64,000 nucleotides of DNA from Nannocystis sp. (GTDB lineage: Bacteria > Myxococcota_A > Polyangia > Nannocystales > Nannocystaceae). Location of the stretch: positions 62,001-126,000 of the forward strand of contig NZ_JADJNN010000009.1 in NCBI RefSeq assembly GCF_016714285.1. The letters run 5' to 3'. Made by a program: the position numbers and the translations under genes. A model generated the notes under the pieces. That model did not search any database and had not been told where the DNA came from. It was given only the letters and a program-made list of their open reading frames with translations. Every line of letters begins with the position of its first letter. Position 1 is the stretch's first letter. This document shows positions 8,537 through 17,279 of this stretch, piece by piece.

Positions 8537-9269
8537 GCAGCTGCACGCCGAAGGCCAGCTGCGCGGCCGTCCGCATCGCCTCCGGGTCACCTGTCGTCAA
8601 GAACATGTCCGATCGGACATGTCCCGAGAGACTCCAGGCGCGCTCGACCTCAGCCAGAGCCGCCGCCGCCGGGTCGATGATCCGCGCCCGCGGCAGCAGC
8701 CCGCGGATCGCCGGCAGCAGCGCCGTGTAGTGGGTGCAGGCCAGCACCAGCGCCTCGACCTGGCGCAGCGGCGCGAGGATGCGACCGAGCTCGGCGTGCA
8801 CCCGCGGCGTGTCCAGCTCGCCGCGCTCCACCAGCGCCGAGAGCGGCTGGGCGACCCGTGCGTGCACGCGACGTCCAGCGGCCACCAGCGCCCGCCGATA
8901 CAGGCCCGAGCGGATCGTCCTGCGCCCGCCGATCACCCCGACCACCCGCGCCGGGTCGGCCAGCGTCGCCGCGATCGCCGGCGCGATCACGCCGCAGATC
9001 GCCAGGCCGCTGCGCGTGAGCGCCGGATGCCCGAGCACCGTGCTGGCCGCGTTACACGCGATCACGAGGTGAGTCGCCCCGCGCTCGCGCAGCGCCGAGG
9101 CCACCGCGCCCACCCGCGCCGCGAGGGCCTCGCGCCCGAGCTTGCCGTACGGCAGCGAGCCGCTGTCCGACCAGTAGATCGTCGCCAGCTCCGGGTGGCG
9201 GGCGCGCAGCCGGGCGTGGAAGTCGATCCCGCCGATCCCCCAGTCGAGCACGCCGAGCGTCACGCTCAT
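8511..9269 (-). CDS. Glutamate racemase-like protein (Asp/Glu racemase superfamily)
   Basis: 252 residues from ATG 9269. Both catalytic cysteines of the family are present, in VIACNAAST (Cys72) and VLACTHYTAL (Cys178), and an N-terminal Asp9 sits in LDWGIGG. MurI normally supplies D-glutamate for peptidoglycan. However, the usual DSGxGG motif here is DWGIGG, and the substrate-loop segment reads SDSGSLPYGKLG, so this may be a divergent racemase or a paralogue. Its ATG overlaps the stop of the upstream methyltransferase gene (ATGA), indicating co-translation. A translated palindrome (8603-8622) encodes GHVRSDM near its C-terminus. Confidence 0.75.
   Translation of the reverse strand: MSVTLGVLDWGIGGIDFHARLRARHPELATIYWSDSGSLPYGKLGREALAARVGAVASALRERGATHLVIACNAASTVLGHPALTRSGLAICGVIAPAIAATLADPARVVGVIGGRRTIRSGLYRRALVAAGRRVHARVAQPLSALVERGELDTPRVHAELGRILAPLRQVEALVLACTHYTALLPAIRGLLPRARIIDPAAAALAEVERAWSLSGHVRSDMFLTTGDPEAMRTAAQLAFGVQLPAVQRVAL
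8603..8622. repeat. TGTCC-N4-GGACA palindrome inside the racemase gene
   Basis: ACATGTCCGATCGGACATGT is a perfect 20-bp palindrome, in frame within the racemase coding region and the best-preserved coding copy of the family. Confidence 0.85.
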
Positions 9270-10630
9270 GGGAACGACTGCGGCGTCACCCGCCCGCGCT
9301 CGAAGGGCCCCGTGTCGAAGGCCAGCACCCGCGCGTGCCAGCCGAGGTTCAAGGTCTCCACACTGCCGCCCGGGAACCGGCTCTGGAAGTACCAGCGCAG
9401 CTCGTGGATCGCCCGGATCGGGTTGTAGCGCAGCATGTCCTGCCAGCGGCGGTCGCCGACCATGCGCGCCAGCTCGCCGTGATATCGCCGGTGGCGCACC
9501 CGCTGCGCCAGCTGGCGGCCCTTGTCCCGCAGCAGCCGCGGCAGTTCGCGCAGGCCGAGCGGCGCGGCGACCATGTCGACCACCAGCAGCCGCCCGCCCG
9601 GCGCCAGCACCCGCGCGAACTCCCGCATGATCGGGTCCCAGTCGAGGTAGCGAAACGACAGCAGCGAGATCACGACGTCGACGCTCGCGTCGGGCAGCGG
9701 CAGCTGCGGCCCGTCGATCACCGCGAAGCGCAGGTTGCTGCGCCCCGCCGCGCGCTCGCGGGCCCGGGCGATCATCCCCGCCGACGCGTCGACGCCGACG
9801 CCGCTGGCGATCCGCGGGCTGAGCAGGTCGAGCAGGGCACCGTTGCCGCAGCCGACGTCGAGCACCCGCGCGCCCGCGGGCACCCGCGCGTCGAGCCAGC
9901 GCCACTCGTCGCCGCGGACCCGGATGTCGGCGAACACCCGGTCGTACAGCGCGGCGACCGCGTCGTAGCTCGCGTCGCCCTCGACCGGCGCCGGCTCGAA
10001 GCGCTGCAGCGGCTCCGGCCGCGACAGCCCGAGGTACTTGCGCACGGAGCCCGGCACCCCGTGCGACTTGCGACCCGCCATGCCGAAGATGTAGAGCGGC
10101 GCCGTCGGCCCGACCAGGCGGTCCCAGCGGAAGCGGTCCGGCGCCGCCGACACCGTCGTGTACCAGTGGTAGCCGTGCGCCGGCACCCCGAAGCTGCGGG
10201 CGAAGAACGGCGCGAACCACCGCGCCGAGCGGCACGCGTGGAAGAACGCCGAGCCACCTGTCCCAAAGGGCAGCTGCATGGTCCGCCACTCGTGCGGACT
10301 GAACTGCTCCGGCCACGCGACGCTGCCGAACATCGGCCCGTACATGCCGCTGTGAACGATCAAGTGCAGCTCGCGCAGCGCCAGGCCGTCGTCGGCGAGG
10401 CGCCGCATCGCGGCCACGAACTCCGCCTTCGACTCGACGCACTCGCAGCGCACCGTCAGCCCCGGGAATTGGCGCTGCTTGTCGGCAGCGAGGGTGATGG
10501 CGGCCCGCTCGAACTTCGCGCCGCCCTCACGGTAACGGGTCGTGTACCCGATCCAGATCGCTTCGCTCGCCTCACTCAAGGTCACCTCACGTCCGCTGCG
10601 TCCCCGGTCGCCCCTGGTCGCGAGCAGCAT
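9266..10630 (-). CDS. Fusion of a caspase-fold-like domain with a class I SAM methyltransferase
   Basis: 454 residues from ATG 10630; GTG 10585 is an equally possible start, while the longer frame runs into the divergent promoter. The C-terminal half is a Rossmann methyltransferase: VLDVGCGNG (motif I), GVDASAGMI, an acidic DVVISLLS strand, and a post-motif APGGRLLVVD. Its substrate is unknown. The N-terminal 200 residues have LHLIVHSGMYGP and, about 60 residues later, AFFHACRSARW. These are spaced and flanked like the His and Cys blocks of caspase-like (clan CD or DUF4347-type) folds. The dyad assignment is inference. Overlaps the racemase start by four bases. Confidence 0.7.
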   Translation of the reverse strand: MLLATRGDRGRSGREVTLSEASEAIWIGYTTRYREGGAKFERAAITLAADKQRQFPGLTVRCECVESKAEFVAAMRRLADDGLALRELHLIVHSGMYGPMFGSVAWPEQFSPHEWRTMQLPFGTGGSAFFHACRSARWFAPFFARSFGVPAHGYHWYTTVSAAPDRFRWDRLVGPTAPLYIFGMAGRKSHGVPGSVRKYLGLSRPEPLQRFEPAPVEGDASYDAVAALYDRVFADIRVRGDEWRWLDARVPAGARVLDVGCGNGALLDLLSPRIASGVGVDASAGMIARARERAAGRSNLRFAVIDGPQLPLPDASVDVVISLLSFRYLDWDPIMREFARVLAPGGRLLVVDMVAAPLGLRELPRLLRDKGRQLAQRVRHRRYHGELARMVGDRRWQDMLRYNPIRAIHELRWYFQSRFPGGSVETLNLGWHARVLAFDTGPFERGRVTPQSFP

Positions 10631-10739
10631 GCGCGAGCGCGGCGCGCCTGCCCAGACCCCGTCGCCGCGCGGCGCATCGGTGTACGCACACCGCCGCGTT
10701 CGCATTGCGTCGCCGCGGCAGATCGGCCAAAACCGCGGC

Positions 10740-11588
10740 ATGTCCGTCGTCGAGCGCACGATCGAGATCTCCGGCCTGTCGCTGGCCGCCCGCGTCCACG
10801 GGCCCGAGGACGGCATCCCCGTGCTCGCCCTGCACGGCTGGCTCGACAACGCCGCCACCTACGACAACCTCGCGCCGCTGCTGCCCGGCTGCCGCGTCGT
10901 CGCCCTCGACCTCGCCGGCCACGGCCTGTCCGGTCGCCGCGTCGGCGCGGCCTACACCTTCATCGACTACGTCGCCGACCTCGGCGCCGTCGCCGAGGCG
11001 CTCGGGTGGCGGACCTTCAACCTCATGGGCCACTCGCTCGGCGCCGGCGTGGCCGCCCTGCTCGCCGGCACCTGGCCCGATCGCGTGCGCCGACTGGTGC
11101 TGCTCGAGGGCCTCGGCCCACTCAGCGACCTCGAGGCGCGCGCGCCCGAGCGCCTGGCCGAGGCCCTCGCGGCCGAGCTCGCGGTGCGCCCCGGCGGCGA
11201 ACGTCCCGGCTACGCCGACCCCGAGCTGGTCGCCCGCCGGCTCGCCGAGGCCACGCAGATGCAGATCGAGTCGGCGCGGGTGCTGCTCGGCCGCGGCCTC
11301 CACGAGCTCCGCCCCGGGCGCTGGGACTGGCGGGCCGACCCGCGCCTGCGGCTACCCTCGCGGATCCGCCTGACCGAGCCGCAGGTCGTGGCCTTCCTCC
11401 GAGCGATCGCCTGCCCGACGCTGCTCCTCCGCGCCGAGCCGGGCATGCCGATCGACGCGAAGTACCTCGAGGACCGCGTCAGCCACATCACGGACCTGCA
11501 GCTCGTGCGGCACCCCGGCGGGCACCACGTCCACCTCGACGACCCAGCTGGCGTCGCCGCCCTCGTGCTGCCATTCCTCCGCGGCTGA
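10740..11588 (+). CDS. Alpha/beta hydrolase
   Basis: 282 residues. The alpha/beta-hydrolase landmarks are visible: oxyanion segment LALHGWLDNAATYD, nucleophile elbow GHSLGAG (Ser about 96), a probable acid in the IACPTLLLRAEPG region and the His in GGHHVHLDDP near the end. There is no signal peptide, so it is likely cytoplasmic. Substrate unknown; serine esterases of this size act on many small esters. Divergent from the methyltransferase gene. Confidence 0.88.
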   Translation: MSVVERTIEISGLSLAARVHGPEDGIPVLALHGWLDNAATYDNLAPLLPGCRVVALDLAGHGLSGRRVGAAYTFIDYVADLGAVAEALGWRTFNLMGHSLGAGVAALLAGTWPDRVRRLVLLEGLGPLSDLEARAPERLAEALAAELAVRPGGERPGYADPELVARRLAEATQMQIESARVLLGRGLHELRPGRWDWRADPRLRLPSRIRLTEPQVVAFLRAIACPTLLLRAEPGMPIDAKYLEDRVSHITDLQLVRHPGGHHVHLDDPAGVAALVLPFLRG

Positions 11589-11695
11589 GGCTCGCGGCGT
11601 TCGCGCTCGGGGCCGCGAAAGCAAGTCGCTTTGTCCCCTGCGCCGGTCGCAGTACATTGCGCGCGGATCGGGGCCAGGACGCCCCGCTGACCCCC

Positions 11696-13621
11696 ATGGG
11701 CGAACAAAACATCTCCACGACGGTCGACGACGAACACCTCCGCAATTTCATGAAGGCCCTGCTCGACGACGTGGTCGCGCTCGAGGCCCTGCTCGAGACG
11801 GACCGCTTCGAGAGCGGCGTGCGCCGCGTCGGCGCCGAGCAGGAGATGTTCCTGGTCGACCGCAGCCTGCGCCCCGCCTCGGTCGTCACCGACGTGCTCG
11901 AGCGCCTCACCGACCCGCGCTTCACCACCGAGCTGGCCCGCTTCAACCTCGAGGCCAACCTCAGCCCGCAGGTGTTCAACAGCTCGTGCCTGCGGCGCAT
12001 GGAGGACGAGCTCAACGAGCTGATCGGCATGGCCCGCGACGGCGCCCGGGCCTGCGGCGCCGACGTGCTGCTGACCGGCATCCTGCCGACCCTGCGCCGC
12101 GGCGACCTCGGCCTCGACAACATGACCCCGAAGCCGCGCTACCTCGAGTTGAACCGCACGCTCCGGCGCCTGCGCGGCGGCGACTTCCACGTGCTGATCC
12201 GCGGCATCGAGGACTTCGAGACGACCCACGACAACGTGATGCTCGAGTCGTGCAACACGAGCTTCCAGGTCCACTTCCAGGTCAGCCCGGAGGAGTTCGC
12301 CAAGTTCTACAACCTGGCCCAGGCGATCACCGGCCCGCTGCTGGCGGCCGCCGTCAACTCGCCGGTGCTGCTCAAGCACCGCCTTTGGCACGAGACCCGC
12401 ATCGCCCTGTTCGAGCGCTCGGTCGACACCCGCCCGACCGGCCGTGGTGAGCGCGGCGCCCGGCCCCGCGTGCACTTCGGCGACGGATGGATCCGCGAGA
12501 GCGTGCTCGAGATCTTCCGCGAGGACATCGCCCGCTTCCGCATCCTCATCGCCAACACCTTCGATGAGAACCCCCGCGAGGTCATCGCCCGCGGCGGCAT
12601 CCCCAAGCTGTCCGCGCTGCGCATGCACAACGGCACCGTGTACCGCTGGAACCGCGCCTGCTACGGCTGGGACGAGAACAAGGCCCACCTCCGCATCGAG
12701 AACCGCGTCCTCCCCTCTGGCCCCACCGTGCTCGACGAGGTCGCCAACGCGGCGTTCTTCTTCGGCATGATGGCCAACCTCGCCGAGGAGCCGCGGCGCA
12801 TCGAGCAGACCATGGAGTTCGAGGCGGCGCGCACCAACTTCTTCAACGCCGCCCGCGACGGCATCAAGGCCCAGATGACCTGGGCCGGCGGCAAGACCAC
12901 CTCGGCCCAGGACCTGCTCCTCAGCGAGCTGCTCCCGCGCGCCCGCGCCGGCCTCAAGTTCGTCAACGTCGACAGCGACGACATCGACCGCTACATCGGC
13001 TGCCTCGAGGAGCGGGTCAAGTCGGGCAAGACCGGCGCCCAGTGGATGCTCTCGAGCCTGCACGACATGGGCGAGCAGGGCACCGCCGACATCCGCTACC
13101 GCACCCTGTCGACGGCGATGCTCGCCAACCAGAAGACCGGCGCCCCGGTGCACACCTGGGAGAACGCCAAGCTCGAGGCCTCGCCGGGCAACTGGCGCGA
13201 CAGCTATCAGACCGCCGGCCAGTTCATGTCGACCGACCTGTTCACTGTCCAGCCGCACGACATCGTCGACCTCGCGGCCAACATCATGGACTGGAAGAAG
13301 ATCCGCCACCTGCTGGTCGAGGACGAGTCCGGCCGCCTGGTCGGCCTGCTCTCGCACCGGGCGCTGGTGCGCCTGGTCGCCCGCGGCACCCGCAGCGGCA
13401 TCGGCGAGCACCCCACGGTCGAGGCGCTGATGGTCAAAAACCCGCTCACCATCGGCCCCGAGATGCCCACCCTCGAGGTCATGAAGCTCATGCGGGAGCG
13501 CCGTGTGTCATGTCTCCCGGTCGTCGAGGGCGACAAGCTCATCGGCGTGATCACGGAGGCCGACCTCATCGAGGTGTCGTCTAAACTCCTCGAGAGTTAC
13601 CTCCGTGACGTCCAGCCCTGA
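11696..13621 (+). CDS. Glutamate-cysteine ligase-like (GCS2) protein fused to tandem CBS domains
   Basis: 641 residues from ATG 11696. The first ~480 residues match the carboxylate-amine/glutamate-cysteine ligase GCS2 fold (VRRVGAEQEMFLVD, RFNLEANLSPQVF, RVHFGDGWIRESVLEIF, RIENRVLPSGPTVLDEVANAAFFFG). The C-terminus has two CBS domains (FMSTDLFTVQPHDIVDLAANIM and ALMVKNPLTIGPEMPTLEVMKLM), which usually sense adenine nucleotides. This suggests an ATP-grasp-type or GCS-type ligase under nucleotide control. True glutathione synthesis is unproven, although gshB lies at 30.9 kb. The next gene starts 17 bases inside this one. Confidence 0.85.
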   Translation: MGEQNISTTVDDEHLRNFMKALLDDVVALEALLETDRFESGVRRVGAEQEMFLVDRSLRPASVVTDVLERLTDPRFTTELARFNLEANLSPQVFNSSCLRRMEDELNELIGMARDGARACGADVLLTGILPTLRRGDLGLDNMTPKPRYLELNRTLRRLRGGDFHVLIRGIEDFETTHDNVMLESCNTSFQVHFQVSPEEFAKFYNLAQAITGPLLAAAVNSPVLLKHRLWHETRIALFERSVDTRPTGRGERGARPRVHFGDGWIRESVLEIFREDIARFRILIANTFDENPREVIARGGIPKLSALRMHNGTVYRWNRACYGWDENKAHLRIENRVLPSGPTVLDEVANAAFFFGMMANLAEEPRRIEQTMEFEAARTNFFNAARDGIKAQMTWAGGKTTSAQDLLLSELLPRARAGLKFVNVDSDDIDRYIGCLEERVKSGKTGAQWMLSSLHDMGEQGTADIRYRTLSTAMLANQKTGAPVHTWENAKLEASPGNWRDSYQTAGQFMSTDLFTVQPHDIVDLAANIMDWKKIRHLLVEDESGRLVGLLSHRALVRLVARGTRSGIGEHPTVEALMVKNPLTIGPEMPTLEVMKLMRERRVSCLPVVEGDKLIGVITEADLIEVSSKLLESYLRDVQP

Positions 13622-14822
13622 CAGCCCCGCACGCTACACACGCGTCCTCGGGCGCCACAGCACCGGCCGACCGGGCCCGACGATCGTCGTCACCGGCGGC
13701 GTGCACGGCAACGAGCCGGCCGGCTGCGAGGCGATGCTGCGGGTGCTGCGTCGGCTGGCGCGCGACGCCCTGCCGCTGCGCGGCGAGCTGTGGGGCCTGG
13801 CCGGCAACCTGCGCGCCCTGGCGGTGAACCGCCGCTACCTCGATCGCGACCTCAACCGCCGGTGGATCCGCGAGGACATCGCCCGCATTGTCGCCAACGG
13901 CCCCGAGGCGGCGATCGAGGATAGCGAGCAGCTGGAGCTGCTGGGTATCCTCGCCCCGCTGCTCGACCAGGCCCGCGAAGCGATCGTCTTCTTCGACCTG
14001 CACAGCACCTCGGGCCCGGCCGCGCCCTTCTCGTGCATGGCCGACGTCCTGCGCAACCGAAAGATCGCCCGCGCCCTGCCGATCCCGGTCGTGCTCGGCC
14101 TCGAGGAGGTCATCGACGGCTCGCTGCTGGGCTACCTGTGCGACCTCGGCCACATCGGCGTCGCCGTCGAGGGCGGCCAGCACACGGACCCGCGCACGAT
14201 CGACAGCCACGAGTCGGCGGTGTGGCTGATGCTCGTCGCCGCTGGCGCCCTCGACCCGCAGCATCTGCCCGACCTCGGCGAACGCCGGGCGCAGCTGGCC
14301 GGGCTGGTCGACGCGGGCATCCCGGCGATCGCGGAGATCCGCCACCGTCACGTCGTCCGACCCGAGCGCGAGCCCTTCGTGATGCTCCCCGGCTTCGCCA
14401 ATTTCCAGCCGATCCGCCGCGGCCAGATCGTCGCCCACGACCAGCGCGGACCGGTCCACGCGCCGATCGGCGGCTTCATGATGTTGCCGCGCTACCAGGG
14501 TCAGGGCGACGACGGCTACTTCATCGCCGGCGCCGTCTCGCCGTTCGCGTTGCAGGTCTCGGCCGCCCTGCGCCGGCTCCACCTCGACCGCGTCGTCCCG
14601 CTCCTGCCCGGCATCCGCCGCGACCCCGAGCGCCCCGATCAATTCATCGCCGATCCGCGGGTCGCTCGCAGCCACGTCGTCGACGTGTTCCACCTGTTCG
14701 GCTACCGCCACGTGCGCAGCCAGGGCGAGCAATTGGTGTTCTCGCGCCGCGTCCCCGGCGGCCCGCTGCAGCGCCGACCCGAGCTCGCGACCATGGCCGC
14801 CCGCGCGGGCGGACGGAGCTGA
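13605..14822 (+). CDS. Succinylglutamate desuccinylase/aspartoacylase family protein
   Basis: 405 residues from GTG 13605, which overlaps the ligase gene. A zinc carboxypeptidase-like fold that removes acyl groups from amino acids or related amides. Zinc ligands appear in GGVHGNEPAG (His, Glu) and FFDLHSTSG (His); the substrate-binding Arg segment is RRYLDRDLNRRW. The family's C-terminal beta domain covers the last 150 residues. Overlap with the GCS2-CBS gene and a two-base gap to dusA indicate one transcription unit. Coupling to a ligase suggests making and unmaking an amide bond on the same kind of substrate, which is inference. Confidence 0.85.
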   Translation: MTSSPDSPARYTRVLGRHSTGRPGPTIVVTGGVHGNEPAGCEAMLRVLRRLARDALPLRGELWGLAGNLRALAVNRRYLDRDLNRRWIREDIARIVANGPEAAIEDSEQLELLGILAPLLDQAREAIVFFDLHSTSGPAAPFSCMADVLRNRKIARALPIPVVLGLEEVIDGSLLGYLCDLGHIGVAVEGGQHTDPRTIDSHESAVWLMLVAAGALDPQHLPDLGERRAQLAGLVDAGIPAIAEIRHRHVVRPEREPFVMLPGFANFQPIRRGQIVAHDQRGPVHAPIGGFMMLPRYQGQGDDGYFIAGAVSPFALQVSAALRRLHLDRVVPLLPGIRRDPERPDQFIADPRVARSHVVDVFHLFGYRHVRSQGEQLVFSRRVPGGPLQRRPELATMAARAGGRS

Positions 14823-14824
14823 CG

Positions 14825-15829
14825 ATGCCAGCCCGCGGCCAGCTGCGTCCGCTGAGCGTGGCGCCGATGATGGACTGCACCGACCGCCACTTCCGGTGGT
14901 TGATGCGCCAGATCTCGCGTCACGCCCTGCTCTACAGCGAGATGGTCACCAGCCACGCCGTCCTCCACGGCGACCGCGACTACATCCTCGGCTTCGTCCG
15001 CGAGGTCGAGGCTCCGGTCGCGCTCCAACTCGGCGGCGACGACCCACGCATGCTCGCCGAGTGCGCCCGCATCGCCGCCGACATGGGCTACGACGAGCTC
15101 AACCTCAACGTCGGCTGCCCGAGCGAGCGCGTCGCCAGCGGCAACTTCGGCGCCTGCCTGATGCTCCAGCCCGAGCGCGTCGCCGAGTGCGTGGCGGCGA
15201 TGCGCGCCGCCGTCGCTCTCCCGGTCACCGTCAAGCATCGCATCGGCGTCGACGACCAGGACAGCTACGAGCACCTGCGCCGCTTCGTCGACATCGTCGC
15301 CGCCGCCGGCTGCGACCGCTTCACCGTGCACGCGCGCAAGGCCGTGCTCGGCGGCCTCAGCCCGCGCGAGAACCGGACGATCCCCCCGCTGCGCTATCCC
15401 GAGGTGCACCGCCTCAAGGCCGAGCTGCCCGGCCTCACGATCGAGATCAACGGCGGCATCCGCAGCCTCGACGAGGCCGCCGCGCAGCTCGAACGCGTCG
15501 ACGCCGTCATGATCGGCCGCGCCGCCTACGACGACCCCTTCGTGTTCGCCGACGTCGACCGCCGCTTCTTCGCCGACCCGCGCCCGGTCCCCGACCGCTT
15601 CGAGGTCGCCCTGCGCTACGGCGAGTACGCGGCCCGCTTCCTCGCCGGCGCGCCGCGGGCCCGCTTCTCTGGCCTCGCCCGCCACGTCCTCGGCCTGTTC
15701 ACGGGTCAGCCCGGCGCCCGCGAATTCCGCCGACTGCTCACGGGCCCCCAGGCTTCGGGCAGCGCCACGGAGATCATGGCCCGCGCCGTCGCGGCCGTGC
15801 AGCGGGCCCAGTCGGCCCGCGCCTCGTGA
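14825..15829 (+). CDS. dusA: tRNA-dihydrouridine synthase DusA
   Basis: 334 residues, usual length for DusA. Reduces uridine 20/20a in the tRNA D-loop using FMN and NADPH. The N-terminus APMMDCTDRHFRWLMRQ, active-site segment NLNVGCPSERVASGNFGACLM (the second Cys is the catalytic acid), HARKAVLGGLSPRENR and FSGLARHVLGLF are characteristic of the DusA branch. It begins two bases after the preceding stop codon, so it is probably co-transcribed. Confidence 0.94.
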   Translation: MPARGQLRPLSVAPMMDCTDRHFRWLMRQISRHALLYSEMVTSHAVLHGDRDYILGFVREVEAPVALQLGGDDPRMLAECARIAADMGYDELNLNVGCPSERVASGNFGACLMLQPERVAECVAAMRAAVALPVTVKHRIGVDDQDSYEHLRRFVDIVAAAGCDRFTVHARKAVLGGLSPRENRTIPPLRYPEVHRLKAELPGLTIEINGGIRSLDEAAAQLERVDAVMIGRAAYDDPFVFADVDRRFFADPRPVPDRFEVALRYGEYAARFLAGAPRARFSGLARHVLGLFTGQPGAREFRRLLTGPQASGSATEIMARAVAAVQRAQSARAS

Positions 15830-15853
15830 CGGGCCGTCCTGACCGTGCCCCGC

Positions 15854-15894
15854 GTGATCGCCGGTCGATCACTCGTGATCGCCGCGTCGATCAC
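15854..15894. terminator. Two tandem hairpins between convergent genes
   Basis: GTGATCG-CCGGT-CGATCAC (15854-15872) and GTGATCG-CCGCGT-CGATCAC (15875-15894) are two perfect 7-bp stems two bases apart, between dusA and the porin gene. The TCA of the second right arm is the porin stop complement. There is no T-tract; a bidirectional terminator role is inference. Confidence 0.65.
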
Positions 15895-17198
15895 AGCGCC
15901 GCCTGGATCTGCAGGCGCAGCAGGTCGGCGCCCGTGTTCAGCGCGCCCGGTGTGAAGCTCCTGAAGTAGTCGACCTGCAGCTTCAGGTTGTGGCCGAAGA
16001 AGTAGTAGTTGAGGCCGCCGCCGAGCTCATCCTTGTCGGGCATGCTGGTCACGCCCTGGCCGCGGTAGCCGCTGTAGCGGATCGCCGGCTCGAGCCGCGT
16101 GCGCGGGATCAGCAGCGCCGTCTGGACCAGCCAGCCGTGCCCGTTGCGGGCCGCCACCGGGGCGATCTTCACGCCGTCCTCGTCGACCGCGGAGCCCGGG
16201 TTGCGCTGGCCCTGCCGCCACAGGTACGCGGCCTCGAGCGACCACCCCGCGTACTTGAGCATCAGGTCGGTGGTCGCGTTGTGATAGTTGGTGCTGCCGC
16301 CGTCGGCCGGCGCCGCGCCGAGCACCCCCTTGTCCTTCTTCGCCCGGTCGTTGTACGCGTAGGCGACGCCGAAGCTGAGGCGGAATTTCTGCAGGCGCCA
16401 CAGGTCCGAGGCGTCGTAGTCGTCGAACAGCCCGAGCGGCAGCGCGTCGAAGCGGCCGACGTACATGAAGCCCGCGTCCGTGGCCTTCTGGTAGTCGCGG
16501 CCCTCGCCGAGGAACACGCCGGCGTAGTAGCGCAGCTTCTTGATGCCCCCGAGGTCGTCCGAGCGGATGTCGAGGCCGATGTCGCGGTCGACGTTGAACT
16601 CGCTGTTGGCCAGCGAGCGGTCGATGAGCAGCGGGTTCACGTCGGCGATGTTGCGCTCGCGCGTGTACATCACCCGGTACTGGCCGATCCGCACGGTCAG
16701 GTCGCGCAGCTGCTCGAACTGCAGGTACGCGTCGTAGACCGGCGTGCCGTGGACCACCCCGTCCCGCAGGTCCAGCTCGCGCGGCGCGAAGGCCAGCTGC
16801 AGGAAGTACTTGTTCTTCGCGCCGAACAGGTTGCCGCCAAGCACCATGCGGAAGCGGCGGATCTCGAAGTTGTGGTGGTTGTCGTCGGCCAGCGCCGGGT
16901 CGCGCTTGTAGCTGTACATGAAGCCGAAGCGCAGGCTCGTCGCCAGCGCGAAGCGGCCGTCCTTGCTGCGAAACTCGAGCCCCTTGCCGGGCACGAAGCG
17001 GGCCTTCTCGCCGTCCGCTGGCGCCTCGCCCAGGCGCGTCCGCTCGTCGCGCGGCAGGCCGAAGCTCGCCGGCTTGTCCGCGTCCGCGCTCGCTGGCGCG
17101 AGCAGGGTGAGGAGCAGCAGCGTCGGGCCCGGCACCGGCGGGAGTCTATCGATATGGAATCCACTCTTCAATAACAGAAGCTGTGCGCGCGACTTCAC
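15891..17198 (-). CDS. Phosphate-selective porin O/P-like outer membrane protein
   Basis: 435 residues as drawn. A hydrophobic signal segment (PTLLLLTLLAPASA) is followed by an acidic, aromatic beta-strand-rich body typical of OprO/OprP porins (GKGLEFRSKDGRFALATSLRFGFMY, RRFRMVLGGNLF, TVRIGQYRVMYTRER, LRLSFGVAYAYNDRA, LKLQVDYFRSF). It should form an outer-membrane channel, often for anions. The start is uncertain: residues 1-21 lie in AT-richer, promoter-like DNA, and GTG 17135 would give a cleaner signal peptide. Neither has a good ribosome site. Divergent from an ABC substrate-binding gene, so the two may serve one uptake route. Confidence 0.85.
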   Translation of the reverse strand: MKSRAQLLLLKSGFHIDRLPPVPGPTLLLLTLLAPASADADKPASFGLPRDERTRLGEAPADGEKARFVPGKGLEFRSKDGRFALATSLRFGFMYSYKRDPALADDNHHNFEIRRFRMVLGGNLFGAKNKYFLQLAFAPRELDLRDGVVHGTPVYDAYLQFEQLRDLTVRIGQYRVMYTRERNIADVNPLLIDRSLANSEFNVDRDIGLDIRSDDLGGIKKLRYYAGVFLGEGRDYQKATDAGFMYVGRFDALPLGLFDDYDASDLWRLQKFRLSFGVAYAYNDRAKKDKGVLGAAPADGGSTNYHNATTDLMLKYAGWSLEAAYLWRQGQRNPGSAVDEDGVKIAPVAARNGHGWLVQTALLIPRTRLEPAIRYSGYRGQGVTSMPDKDELGGGLNYYFFGHNLKLQVDYFRSFTPGALNTGADLLRLQIQAAL

Positions 17199-17279
17199 AG
17201 ATCACGGCCCTGGCGTGGCATCCATGGGCCGACAAGCTTCGTTCTGGCGACGCAATTTCCAGTATGGTATACGGCCGTC

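Noticed and set aside
9335..11695. Upstream extension of the GCS2-CBS frame by about 790 codons
   Set aside because: It runs antisense through the methyltransferase gene and across the hydrolase gene; the ligase homology starts just after ATG 11696.
11210..13411. 733-residue minus-strand open frame opposite the GCS2-CBS gene
   Set aside because: Composition-driven shadow; no recognisable motifs and no ribosome site.
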